Assembly: GCA_025526995.1 (NCBI GenBank) | Contig: JAHLKG010000006.1 | Location: forward strand, 1,116,001 to 1,180,000 | Origin: Powellomyces hirtus | Taxonomy: Eukaryota; Chytridiomycota; Chytridiomycetes; Spizellomycetales; Powellomycetaceae | DNA: 64,000 bases | Reading direction: 5' to 3' | Shown: positions 43,370 to 54,375 of the stretch, piece after piece | How positions within the stretch are numbered: position 1 is the stretch's first letter | Layout: each line of letters opens with the position of its first letter | The notes under the pieces: model-generated | Databases searched by the model: none | What the model saw: the letters and a program-made list of their open reading frames with translations, nothing else | What the model was told of the DNA's origin: nothing | Made by a program: the position numbers and the translations under genes

Positions 43370-45360
43370 ATGCGAATCATCCATCTCGCATCCCTCTTAA
43401 CGCTCCTCTGCACCGCGTCCGCGCAACTGGCTGTCGACTATGCTGCTAAAGCTCGAGATGCTCGCCGCGTCAGTGGAGGGTAAGTAAAAAGTCAGAGAAG
43501 ATGGTTGGTCTGTGTAAGTGAAGAGTGCTAATATGGCTATGGTTGGGATTTGCGAGTAGGAAACCGAATGCGCTCTCTGGCGGCCCACCGGGTCTGTGGG
43601 AAGGCCGGTTTGAACAGCCCGTCGACCATTTCTCAAAGACGGACAATAGGACCTGGTACCAGAACTGGAAGATGAACTCGGGTTGTAAGTTGTCGCATAC
43701 AGAAGACCGCTATCGCAAGTATCTGCCGCACATACTAGTTGCTCACATCAACGACCTCTCTCTGGATTTTTATTCACAGTGTACAAGCCGGGCGGTCCCT
43801 GCATCTGTAAGTGACATTGATTGAAACCCAATTCTGCGACTCGCTCGACTGTTACTCTTTCTCACACACGACGTTTTGGTTTTTTTTCCATCAGTGATTA
43901 TTGGCAGCCCATCCGGCATCGACTGGTGGGATGTCCAATATGGAATGGCTGTCCAGCTTGCTAAAGAACATAACGGCGTGATTGTTGCCGTAGACCAGCG
44001 ACGTGAGTAAAAGAGAGGATGTGCTGCGAGAAGAGAAATGTGGGCTCACCCCCCATTTGTTATTGTTCTATTTTCCTTAGATTTCGGAGACGGTGTCCCG
44101 GTCCCCGGCAAATCCGGCCTCACCACCCTCACCATCTCCCAATCCATTGCCGATTTCCACAACTTTGCCTCCTCCATGGTTCTCGAAGTATTCGGGCACG
44201 GGAACTCCAAAGGTCTCAAACCAGACAAATGGATGGCCATGGGCAGTGGCTATGCCGGCACCTTGGCCGCGTGGCTCCGCCTCACCCATCCGGAAACGTT
44301 CTACGCCGCGCACGCCGAGTCCGCACCCATTTCCACCCGTCTTGCGTCACCCGAATACGGACAGGCGGTTGTCCGATCCCTCCCTCTCGTGCCCGGTGGG
44401 TCGAAGCAGTGTGCGGAGGGACTTGTGGAGGCGGTCAAGTACCTTGATGGAATTTTGTTGGGAGGCAATGGAACGGCTATCAACGATGCGAAAATCGCGT
44501 CCGGATTGGGAAATTCGGTCGGGAACCGTGATTTGGCGACATTTGTTTCCTTTTCGCCACTCTTGGACGCCATCGAGTACTGGTGGATCCCGGACGGTAC
44601 CAAACCGACCATCGACGTCTGGTGTGACGGCACCCAATTCCCCGCTCTCTCCTCCCCTACGTCAACGCCCAAACAGAAATTCGATGCCCTCATGGCAATC
44701 ACCAAGCGCGTGTACACTGAGAACCCGGCCCTGTACGAGCGGTTGCAGTTTTCGGCACTGCAGGTTGGCGATGAGGAACGAGTGGGCAGGCAGTATCTGG
44801 AAGAGTGGCTGCAGTGCACGCAGATGGGCAACTTTAAGACGGGACCGGCGTGGTGGCCGGTGCCACAGAACCCCGATACGACGCCGACGGTGTTTACAAA
44901 ATTGACGGATTTGGTGTGGCATGCGCCGAATTGTAGAGCGAGATTTGGATCGGTAAGTTTTGGAAACCCGAGTACCCCTCCACACATAGATATTGTCAGA
45001 ACATCCAATTTATCAATATCGTGTCGGTTTCCTCTCCCTCAGATCGACGCTGCAGTCTACCCACCCGCGATCGACCAGCTCCACGCCAGCTACCTCGACC
45101 TCACCATCACCGCTCACACCACCAACCTGCTCTTCTCGCAAGACACCGTCTCTCCCTCTCACATCTACACCGCGCACGCCACTCAGAAACCAAACCCGAC
45201 AGTCGAAATCCGCAACCGCGTGGGAGCGTCCGATGTCCGGGACCCGGCATTGATGGCGGTGTGGAAGACGTGGGTGGAAGGATGTAGCGAAAATGGCGAG
45301 ATTGTGGATGTGGAGTATGGAAGGAGGAGACGTAGTTTGTTTGGACGCCGCCTCGCTTGA
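43370..45360 (+). CDS. Secreted S28-family (prolyl carboxypeptidase-like) protein lacking the catalytic triad
   Basis: Six exons, 43370-43479, 43560-43684, 43780-43806 (27 nt), 43895-44002, 44081-44952 and 45043-45360; phases close at 519 residues. A signal peptide ('MRIIHLASLLTLLCTASAQ') is followed by S28 hallmarks: 'FEQPVDHFSKTDNRTWYQNW', 'PGGPCILIIGSPSGIDWWD', 'VIVAVDQRHFGDGVPVPGKSG' and 'TISQSIADFHNFAS'. The nucleophile motif, normally GGSYxG, reads 'MGSGYAGTLAAW', so the residue before Tyr is Gly, not Ser. The usual NGxxDPW region reads 'SQDTVSPS', without the Asp. The usual His segment reads 'NRVGASDVRDP', without His. It is therefore probably a secreted pseudopeptidase with a conserved fold. 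It ends with a basic tail. Confidence 0.88.
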
Positions 45361-45746
45361 TTTGCGGCCGGCCCCGACGTGGGTGTCCGTTGGATGTTTG
45401 TTGTTGCTGAATTGTTTCCGTAGAGTAGAAGATGGTTTATGATCTCCTGAGGACCGTTTTAGATTTTGGTGCATTATAGTTTTTTTAGGTAGAGCATGAA
45501 CAATAGAAAGCATATTTTTGTAACGAGAGCCGTGTGCGTGCCGATAAGTTGTTACTGCATTCATCAAGTATTGCGATCTACAATGATTTACAGCCGGATA
45601 CAAGGCCTCAGCTACTCTATTTATACTCTCGCGCTTTGGTATATCCATTCTATGTGTCAGAGTTTTAGAAATGTGGGTCGGCTGCTACGAGAAGAGCGAG
45701 CCGGGGAAGAGAAAGGGCCCGGTGTGAATTGATGATGGAAGGATGT

Positions 45747-47155
45747 CTACCGACTAACGGACTCATTCTCCACGCGCTGTCCAATCTTATCTCCAAGCAG
45801 AACGAGTGTTTCCATTCCCAGCTGTGACCGGCTGACCACATCCTCATCCCACATCATTCTCCCCCTCTCAAACAACACAATAACCGTCGACCCGCCAAAC
45901 TCAAAATATCCCATTTCCTGGCCCCTCTCAAGTCTCGTCCCCTCGTCCGCAGTCATCACAATCGAGCCGACCAGCATGGCTCCAACGGCTACGATGCCGA
46001 CTTTTCCAAATACGCGACTGCAGAGGACAGAGACGTGCCGGGCATTTTCTGTATACACGTCCAGGTTTTCGCGCACGGCCTTCGGGTTGACCGTGTAGTA
46101 GGTGCCCGGGATCTTTTTGATGGGATTGAGGACGCCGCTGACGGGGCTGTGCCAGCGGTGGTAGTCTTGAGGAGCGAGCCGGAAGATCCCGAGTGACCCG
46201 CCGGAGAAGGTTTGGGCAAGGGAAGAGTCTTGAAGGAGGTTTTCGAGAGTAAAGTTGTGGCCTTTGATCCTGTTCTTTCCCGTGATATGATATATTGTGA
46301 GATTCGAGGACTTTGAAGAGCTTGGATTGGGCAGCGAATGTACAACCGCTTTCTCACCAGTATTGTTTGGCAAGATCGATGGTTGGGAACACGGACAACC
46401 TGCAGTCCGCGGCCGAGGATACGATTGCCTTTGCCATACGCGGGAGTTTAGATGATGGTCCTACATGCACATAGCTCTTCACCTTTTCATCCACACACCT
46501 CATCCCCAGAATGCGCAATGGGTCGACATTCCGGTTTCATCTTCCGCGCAAAAAACTCATTGAACGTCCTATACTGTTCGATATCCGGCTCCACCAAAAT
46601 GTCCAGCGGAAGGTTGAACGCGGTCACGAATCCCGGGATATGCTTCGCGCTCTCCGGCTCATTATAGGCCCTCCCCATTCGGATCGTTTCCTTCTCGAGC
46701 CGCTTCTTGATGAACGCCGTCGCGTCCACCGACCGCATATCCTCAAACAAAAACTCCATTCCCAATTTCGTCGCCAGGGGTACTTTTTCCTTTTCGACGG
46801 TACCCGTGCGGCGGTTATAGACTTTAAAGTGGAAGTGTTTGGCGGCCTGTTCCGGGTCGTCGGAATGCGGGGTGAGGTGGCCGTAGAACCAGAGAAGATG
46901 GGTGTGAGGGGCAGAGTCGTGGGCAACGGGGTCGTGAACGCCGCCTGCGGTTTGTGGGCCGTTGAGGGTGGTGGTGTCAATCATCCCGGTGTATTGGTCG
47001 GCCCAGGAGTGGAGACGGTGTTCATGTTGTTGGACTACTTGCGAATTGCTTGGAATGGCTTCGCTGGGTGTGTCTGGAGTTGGAGGAATGTCTGTGTCGG
47101 CGTTGGACGTCAGCTTGGCTTTCAGAGACTGGAGCTTTTCTTTGACATGGTCCAT
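45747..47155 (-). CDS. Phosphatidylserine decarboxylase proenzyme
   Basis: Three exons, 47155-46499, 46428-46358 and 46269-45747, giving 416 residues; phases close and the joins restore 'CRLSVFPTIDLAKQYWIKGHNF'. Diagnostic segments are 'FNEFFARKMKPECRPI', 'SGGSLGIFRLAPQDYHRWHSP', 'YTVNPKAVRENLDVYTENAR' and 'MGYFEFGGSTVIVLFE'. The last contains the GGST/LGST-type self-cleavage site, where Ser becomes the pyruvoyl group. The enzyme makes phosphatidylethanolamine from phosphatidylserine. No presequence, membrane helix or C2 domain is visible, so it resembles the soluble/endomembrane fungal class rather than mitochondrial Psd1. The third exon's acceptor follows a long pseudo-frame that could mislead gene finders. 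Confidence 0.93.
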
Positions 47156-47719
47156 GGTAAAAATAGGTAGACAAGTGGATGTGAGTTTGAAACTACGGTT
47201 TGGGGTAAAGAATGCAATTGGAAGAAGCGTTGGGGGTATGGAGTGGGCGAAGTGTGAAATTCTGAAGTGTGAATTGTGACGACATTGGCATTACGGCATC
47301 ATTTCGAATGTTCGATAGTATAGAAAATCGAATGTTCTAATTCCGTGCTATACATAAGGATTCCTTCGTCACTCTTCCAACTCCCGTCTCCCCACCACCA
47401 TCTCTTAATCATGAACTAATGACTCTCTCTGTAGATCATTCCCTCATTACTTGCCCATTTGAAGGAGAATGGAGAGAGTGAGATTCGCAAACTTGTTTTA
47501 GTAAGGTTTGCAAGACTGAATATCGTGGGAATCCAAATTTAGCAACATGTGGTAGGTAACACGATCATCGCAAGCCGCAAAACAAAACAACCACTTCCGG
47601 CTATCCTCCGCGACCCTTCTCTTTGCGCGGAAATTGCATTCAACAACGTTAGACTAATTCACACCGCAATGTCCACACCCAACTGAAAGCTCTTACAAAC
47701 TTGGTCCACCACCTCACTG

Positions 47720-47791
<72 letters not shown>

Positions 47792-47876
47792 GCGTTCCAA
47801 TTCGGGCTCTGGCGGCCGACCCTCGCTCTCTCAGCATCCCATCCCCACCAGCACTCCACCCAGAACTTCCACCGGC
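47156..47876. other. Intergenic region with CT microsatellite
   Basis: Shared upstream region of the decarboxylase (-) and the DUF1279 gene (+). It is AT-rich at 47280-47560 and contains the (CT)n array. No further gene seen. Confidence 0.55.
47722..47788. repeat. (CT)n dinucleotide microsatellite, about 33 copies
   Basis: Unbroken CT repeat about 90 bp upstream of the DUF1279 gene's ATG. A pyrimidine tract in this position may open promoter chromatin, which is inference. Confidence 0.97.
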
Positions 47877-48317
47877 ATGCCAAACCCCCCACAACCGCAA
47901 CCGCACCGCACCTCCCTCCTCTCCCTCCCCCGCCGCGTCTTCTCCTACCTCCACGCCACCACATCCCACTACGGTCCCGCCTGGCTTGTCCTCTCCACGC
48001 TCCTCTCCTGGTCCAACCTCCTCCTCATCTACCTCTACCTGCACACCACCCACCACGACGTGACGCATCTCATTCGCAGCTGGAATCTCGGCCCGAATGT
48101 CGAAAGTGTGGCGGAAAAGGGCGGCGTGTTCGCATTGGCCGTCGTAGTGAACAAATTGCTGAGTCCGCTGCGGTTTGTTGTTTGTTTGGCCATTTTGAGA
48201 GGCGGCGCGGCGCCCGTGGTAAATACGTGGATTGAGGAGAGGAGAAATCGGTGGAGGGCGTGGAGGGGATTGCCACCACTGCCCACTACTGCAAAGGAAG
48301 ACGACAAGGTGGTATAG
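47877..48317 (+). CDS. DUF1279 (FAM210-like) mitochondrial membrane protein
   Basis: A single exon of 146 residues. A basic Arg/Ser/Leu N-terminus ('HRTSLLSLPRRVFSYLHAT') resembles a mitochondrial targeting helix. The DUF1279 domain follows: 'SHYGPAWLVLSTLLSWSNLLLIYLYLH' and 'ALAVVVNKLLSPLRFVVCLAILRG', with the family's Lys-x-x-x-Pro-x-Arg pattern before the second hydrophobic helix. A basic helix lies at the C-terminus. Fungal members (Nat2-like) and animal FAM210 are inner-membrane proteins whose molecular role is poorly defined. The ATG at 47877 gives the usual length. Confidence 0.8.
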   Translation: MPNPPQPQPHRTSLLSLPRRVFSYLHATTSHYGPAWLVLSTLLSWSNLLLIYLYLHTTHHDVTHLIRSWNLGPNVESVAEKGGVFALAVVVNKLLSPLRFVVCLAILRGGAAPVVNTWIEERRNRWRAWRGLPPLPTTAKEDDKVV

Positions 48318-48965
48318 ACTCGACTTGGCGAGAGCGACTTTGTATTATAGGATATTGATATTGATGTCGGAAAGCAAAACACAACAGTGACTACATCGCG
48401 AGATTTGCCACTTATTACTATTCTAGGAAGCCAAGCTAACTCAAAGCTATCCTCAAACATGGGTGTCAAGAAACCCGGCGGAGAGCCCGAGGGTTATGTT
48501 TGACTGTGAATACAAATCGCTCCACCATTAGAGTTGGAGCATCTTAGACCACATGTCAGGGGTTTCCGGGGGCTTTCACAACTAGAAAGGATGTCCCTGA
48601 AGAAACACGAGTCCTGCTGGAGTCTTTCCGGTCTTTGTCGAGACACCTCTCGTTGATCGGCAGCTTAGTTGTCACTCTTCGCTGTCGCTTTTGTTAGCCG
48701 CAGTTCTGTGTTTGTCGAAAGCCTTTCCTGTTAGCGGGTCCGTCCTGCTATGACATGCTGCTGCGTCCAAAACTCCATTCATATATGACTCCCCATGTAG
48801 GAGTTCATAAGTGAGCAGGCTTGACCCAAAACAAGTATTCTTCAGCATCCCCAATCTCAGGAGCATCGCTGCCGATGATCCATTTCCGCAACCAAAGGCG
48901 GTGTTGGGCAGTAGCGCATGGAAGACGAAGCTGGGTGGTCCCAAAGACATAAGCACGGGACTAGC
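48318..48965. other. Intergenic region between DUF1279 gene and RAD1 3' end
   Basis: Convergent 3' flanks. One minus-strand frame of 94 residues at 48672-48956 has no family likeness and sits just beyond the RAD1 stop, so it is probably 3' untranslated sequence. Confidence 0.5.
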
Positions 48966-50336
48966 CTATTCGGAATCGCTTACTCCCCCGTCTTCCGGTT
49001 CCACCAGTGGACTGACCAGGTACTCGACAAATGTCACGTCGTGGTCGGTAAGAGGAATCATAAACTGCAGGGAAAGACAAATAAGCCCACCATTACAAAA
49101 TCTCCACCGCAACCCATTACTGTTTACCTGTATGCTCAAGAAACCCGTTTCGTTGACCCTAATGGACGATAGGGAGGACTTCTCGAGGGCGCGCAGGCAG
49201 GGCTGGAGGAGACTGTACTTGTAGCTGTTACTTGCCGTCTGCAAACAATGGAAGGACTCGACCACGTCCGTGTCTTTGGGATAGTCCATCTGGGTCTCTC
49301 CGGCGAGGCCCGAGGCCGAGAGGCGGAAGTACGGGGCGTTAGGCGAGATGAGCAGGGTCACCTTGTCGGAGGTGCCGTCTAATTCCGAGAATGCTTCTTT
49401 GAGCCAGTCTGACTGTGAGGGATGAGAGGGGTCACCACAAGATCTTGTCAAGTATTTCTTGAAAGGCGGGAGATTCTCGGGAAGATATGGCCAAAGGAAC
49501 AATTCTCACCTTCATGATGACTTTGCTGATCACTCGCTGTTCCGCAAACGCCCCGTGCAGCTGTGTAAGCGGATCTGCCTCGAAAGTTGTGAGCTGGCAC
49601 ATGGTGACAACCCCACGCTCCTCCAACCTGTGCACCCAGCGACACCAAAAGTTAACAAGTCGCCACAAATCCGAACAGAAAACCGCATAGATGCACAACA
49701 GTACGGGTGCTACTTACGTCAGGGATAACTCGTTTCCATCCAAGGGACAAGTGATGCGCACCGCAACACTCGTTTTCTGCGACGATGCGCCAAATCCTCC
49801 GCGGGTATCATAATTCTGAGTTGATGGGTAGGAACCATGACCATCGCGGTATCCGCCGCTGCCCGCACCCGTGGAGATATTGCTGCTGCTTCCGCCAAAA
49901 ATGGTCAAGCAGTACAGAAGCGTCCGCACATCAACACTGAAGGAGATCTCATTTGGGTCGTCGTCTTCGGCGGGGTCATTTTCTCCTCCGTCGCCCATCA
50001 GCTGTGGAATTCTGCTGCCTCCACGCACTCCAATCGGGAAGCTGAAGTCTCGGAAATGTGATTCTTGTAGGTAGGCTCGGGCCTGGGATACGTGGGAATC
50101 TTCAATCACGAACCGGATCCCTTGTGGGCTAATGATGCAATTTGCTTTCTATAAACGTCAGCAGTAAGCCACCAAAACAACACAGAAACAAATTCTTCTT
50201 TCGGCCAAATACTAACGTCTTTGTAAGCAATGGCTTTGAGAATGATAACGAGAGCCCCCACGTTGTCGAGCTTGGCTTTGAACGTCGTCGAGGGCCGTCC
50301 CGAGGCGCCGGCCAGCGTCGAGGCGAGCGTGGACAT
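48966..50336 (-). CDS. RAD1: RAD1 checkpoint clamp subunit of the 9-1-1 complex
   Basis: Five exons, 50336-50217, 50148-49718, 49627-49510, 49412-49128 and 49064-48966; phases close at 350 residues (human RAD1: 282). Matching segments are 'AKLDNVGALVIILKAIAYKD', 'ANCIISPQGIRFVIEDSHVSQA', 'LEERGVVTMCQLTTFE', 'LKEAFSELDGTSDKVTLLISP', 'PYFRLSASGLAG', 'DYPKDTDVVESFHC' and 'FVEYLVSPL'. It is a PCNA-like fold that joins Rad9 and Hus1 on DNA during damage signalling. The extra length is an insertion rich in Gly/Ser/Asp and Tyr in exon 2 (near 49800-50000), inside the first PCNA-like half. It is divergent from the mitochondrial uL24 gene across about 275 bp. Confidence 0.95.
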
Positions 50337-50610
50337 TGGTGTAGGAAGATTGCTGGCCTATGGACTAGTGCATCACATCGGTCCTGCTGCAAGCCCTTGC
50401 TTGTATGTGCAATTCTATGCTCTCCGTCTTCCTCTCGTTGTGCACTGTGGGGCTGGAATGGAATGCTCAGAAGCGGACGAGCTCGTTCGGAGCGATGGTG
50501 CTGCGCCACGCACTGCTTTGACGAGAACAGAGAGGAAAGAGTGACAAACGAAACTTCCCAACAGGCATTTCCTTATCCCCCTTTTCGCCGCAGACACAGC
50601 CACAAACACA

Positions 50611-51442
50611 ATGCCACCAAAGTTCAAAGGTGCAAACTTTATGGTCCCCAAGCGGCCAAAGGTCGCTGAAAAGGACCGTATTCAGAACTGGAACATTTTT
50701 GTCGGTGACAAGGTACCGAAAAGAAACGGATCGCCCTCCCTCCTCACCCGCTTGCTAACCTTCTTCGCCCTCTCACAGGTTGAGATCATTCGTGGACGAA
50801 AAGATGTCGAGGGGAAGCGAAGAGATGTCGGGAAGCAGGGCAAAGTCCTGGAAGTTCTGAAAGACCTCAATGCCGTCATTGTCGAGGGATGCAACCTGGT
50901 AGATTGAACTTTACGTACCTACCCGTTTGTTTTGGGGTCTCTTTGTACTTACTTTCGTTGGTCGCTAGCGCACCAAAAATATCAAACCCAATCCGGACAA
51001 CCCGAAAGGCAACAGAATCCTGAAAGAACTGCACATTCCGTACGCCAATGTCCGCCTCGTAGATCCTGCCACTGGGTACGTTTTGCATCCTTCAAGACCG
51101 CCGCCCTGTCCTTGACTGCTTTCATTAACTCGTTGTTTGCCTCTTCACAGCCAAGCATCTCGCACTCGCCTCGTCCGCCCACGTCCCGGCCGCAACTATC
51201 TGAACCCCGTCACCGGCCGCCACGACTTCCAACGTTTAAACCTCAACACCAAAACCTTGATCCCGATTCCAACCCCGAAAGACCCGTTCGCTGATAAGGA
51301 AATCGGACCCCTGGACACCTCCGCTGAGATTGTAGGGAAACATACGTATCAACCTGATATCACAACGTGCCCGTTCCCGAATGCGTTCATGAACGAACTT
51401 GAGCGGATGAGACGGAAGAATATGGAGTCGAGCGCTTTCTAG
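50611..51442 (+). CDS. Mitochondrial large-subunit ribosomal protein uL24 (MRPL24/MRPL40)
   Basis: Four exons, 50611-50712, 50779-50898, 50969-51075 and 51151-51442, giving 206 residues. The KOW motif spans exons 1-2 ('WNIFVGDKVEIIRGRKDVEGKRRDVGKQGKVLEVLKDLNAV' region), followed by 'GNRILKELHIPYANVRLVDP' and 'RTRLVRPRPGRNY'. This is the mitochondrial rather than cytosolic form: it has the 'NVRLVDP' region and a C-terminal extension with 'IPIPTPKDPF'. The N-terminus 'MPPKFKGANFMVPKRPKV' is basic and may act as targeting signal. It is an early-assembly protein of the large mitoribosomal subunit. Confidence 0.92.
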
Positions 51443-52408
51443 ATTCGATTGTGAACTGCGCCCAGGCCCCCGCTATCCCCTTCGACCCCAGCAACCGTTC
51501 CCGATTACCTTTTACATACATACATATAAGCCAACTGTGTCAAAGTCGCAACAATATATTTATCTTAGACCTACCGACATTTCTTCATGAGTCATAACGA
51601 GATGCTCTCGTGCGAAAAAAAGCAAAATGAACGGTGTGTTCAGAGCTCCGTCTCTAGAGCATGTACCAAACTCTTACCATGCGATGCCATTGAAGCTGAA
51701 GTAGCGACCTCTGTGGCAGAGGATTCAGGCATCCCACACCGCCCGGTAATCTACCGCAACAAGACATTTTCAGGGACATACAAAAATCGTTCCCTTCTTG
51801 GCGATTATGTGCAGCTCCATCCGAACTGTCCTTTTTGGGATATGCATGCCGATGCAGCAGGGCCTGATTGATCGGGAGCAGTGGGAAGAGCTGTTGCGCT
51901 GTTGCTGGCTGTGGTGGGGGGCATACCAGGCTTGTGTGTATGCGAGTGTGCCCAATCGTCAAGAGGGTGAGTATGCGGAGTGACAATGCGAGCGAAACCG
52001 TAGAAGTTGTATGTTGAGTGGCAAGTGCGTGGACTGCCGAGGATTCGGTCCGATCCACTGGGAAAAGCGGAGCAGAAAAGTGGTCGAGCTGATAACGTTT
52101 CGTGGGTTTTTTGTCTAGCTGTAAGTTTGCTTCCCACTTTACTCTGATTCTGCAGCATCAGTACTAAAATATATGATCGCTTTTCTCTCTCTCGTCCTCG
52201 TCTACAATCTCAGCTCCTCGTCCTCATCACCCTCCTGCACCCTCTGCTCCTCCACACCCTGCCACCCCTCTCCCGATACGAAATGCCGATATCTTTTCGG
52301 AGATTGTGACGGGGGATAGTGGCGGATGCGCGGGAAAAAGCACGAGGATGGAGAGACAAATAGCGTATCTATTTATGAAATGGAGGTACAAAAATGTTAT
52401 ATACCAAA
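51443..52408. other. Intergenic region, no gene recognised
   Basis: Convergent 3' flanks of uL24m and the tyrosyl-tRNA synthetase, with a CT-rich tract near 52180-52280. Frames of up to 134 residues on the minus strand lack motifs and overlap each other. Confidence 0.5.
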
Positions 52409-54041
52409 TTATTGATTAGAGGACACTACTACAGACTGAGCCGCGTCCGCCTTCGCCTTGTCAGCCTGGGCCTGTTTGAAGGCAATCGCAGCAGCCTTTG
52501 AAGCCGCCTTATCCGCTGCTTTTTTCGCAGCCTTTGCCGTCTTTTCGTCTTGCGCCGGATCCGCGTCCTCCTTCTTGACTTCGTATGCGTCCTTGCTGAG
52601 CTGAATCAACGCTTCATCTTTAAACACTTCCCGGATGGGTTCAAGGAGGGCATTGATGGCGTCGGCGGTTCCCGTTTTGAGGTCGGCAGGATGCAGGGTT
52701 TCGTTCTTGAACGCGTCTTCAATGTCCTGGTAAGTATTGAAGACAAGGTCACCGCCAAATTTCTCGTTTCGCGACACGACAAACTTGTAATTGTCATTGG
52801 TAAGGGACCGCGCAGGGAAGACGACGATCTTGAGAAACTCGAGAAGCGGGTTGTTGTCAATGTTGCCTTGTTCACAAAACGCCTTCTTGATCTTGCGCGA
52901 AACGGTTTTGGCATCGTCCAGGAGATCCACTTTGGAATCGGGATCGGAAGATGACATTTTCGAGCCGCGGAGTCCGGATACCATGGGGTTCATGAAATGG
53001 GATCGTTTCTTGTATCCAATCACCGGCATATGCTTTTCCGCAAACGTAAAGATCTTGCGCTGATCCACACCACCAAACTGGGCGTCCACCTTAAGGTACT
53101 CTTCATCCAGGGCTTGCAACAACGGGTAGACAAGTCCACTCATCATGGGGCTCTCCACCTGCTTGACGACTTCTGCGCCGGCCTTTTTGGCATCATGTTC
53201 AGTGGTGATGGCCAGGAGCTTATAGGCATCCAGCGTGTACTCGCGTGAAAGCTGGTAGTCGGTTCCAACAACGAATTTGAGCCGGTCAATAGAGACCCCG
53301 ATGGATGTCAGCATCGCTTTGATTGTGTGAATGTAGTACTGGGTTCGCAGCTTAAGTTGGTCCCACGGCGCTTTCATGTTGTCGAGGTAGGCGTGGAGAT
53401 CAGCAAACAGAATGGTGACCTAAATATGAAACACAAAAACAAATGATAATCAGACATCCCGGCATCAAGGTCAGTCATGTAACCGCTCGTTGGACATATG
53501 GCAACATGGATATCAAGACGCAGCTATCGACATTCGTGATCATCCACAACAACAACGACATCCTTGACAATAACAGGAACCTTCTACATGCATAGCCCCC
53601 CGGCTTTCAAAAAGGTGACCCCAAAACATCCACAAGTCCACAATCAGATATCCCTCACCCCTCCGTGGCAACAAAATCTCGATCAAAACTACAAGTGTCC
53701 GTCAAACACACATACATGGCACCCAGCTTTCAAGAAGTCTGCAATCTTGCTCATCGGCACAAAGTAGCCGATATGCGGTTTCCCCGTCGGTGCGGTTCCC
53801 CAGTAGACATTGAGGTCCCGTTCGGCAAGAATCGCTTTGACCTGGTCAGCGCCCAGGGTTTCTTGCAGGTTCCGTGTGATCAGCGCAAACCTGTTGTGTT
53901 TGCAAAAAAAAAGGAATGACAGTCGAAAGCGTAAGGCATGGGTTCCGGGCAGCGGGCAAAACTAACAGACAATGCGTCATAAACTCAAACTTATCCGGTG
54001 CCTGCTTATACCTACTTTTCTTCTGGTGTCATGGCAGTCAT
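52409..54041 (-). CDS. TYS1: Cytosolic tyrosyl-tRNA synthetase
   Basis: Three exons, 54041-54016 (26 nt), 53890-53716 and 53419-52409; phases close at 403 residues. The start is '[19 protein letters not shown]', typical of eukaryotic/archaeal TyrRS; a second ATG lies nine bases downstream. The class I 'HIGH'-type motif is 'TGKPHIGYF', the Tyr-binding part includes '[25 protein letters not shown]', and the flexible loop is '[12 protein letters not shown]'. The C-terminus is a Lys/Ala-rich helix that probably binds RNA. It charges tRNA-Tyr in the cytosol. There is no mitochondrial presequence and no EMAP-II domain, unlike the human enzyme. Confidence 0.96.
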
Positions 54042-54375
54042 GTTGTGGTGTATGTGGGTGGTGCGGATGTCGGCAAACAAGTCTTAACAAACTGTCAATG
54101 CATCGTTCACAGAATGCCGTTCAGAGGAGTCCATTTGTTCGAAGTTTCGCCACACCCCAGCCCCATGCTAAATCCAGCATCTAAGCCACATCTGACTCGG
54201 CTGATTCATACTCGTCATTTGCACTTTGCATACGTCGAAGAAGGTTTATGACCATGATAAGATATTATTTATGAAAATAGCGTCAAGGGTTTCACCCATA
54301 TATTGCTTGCTTCAGTCTTCATGCAAGAAGCAGAGGAGGGGCTCGGACTTAGATTAGGCTTGTACTACACCCAGT

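Noticed and set aside
46487..47170. 219-aa plus-strand frame
   Set aside because: Antisense to the first phosphatidylserine decarboxylase exon, which has clear family motifs.
47649..48068. Minus-strand frame with Arg-Glu repeats
   Set aside because: Created by the CT microsatellite and the antisense of the DUF1279 gene.
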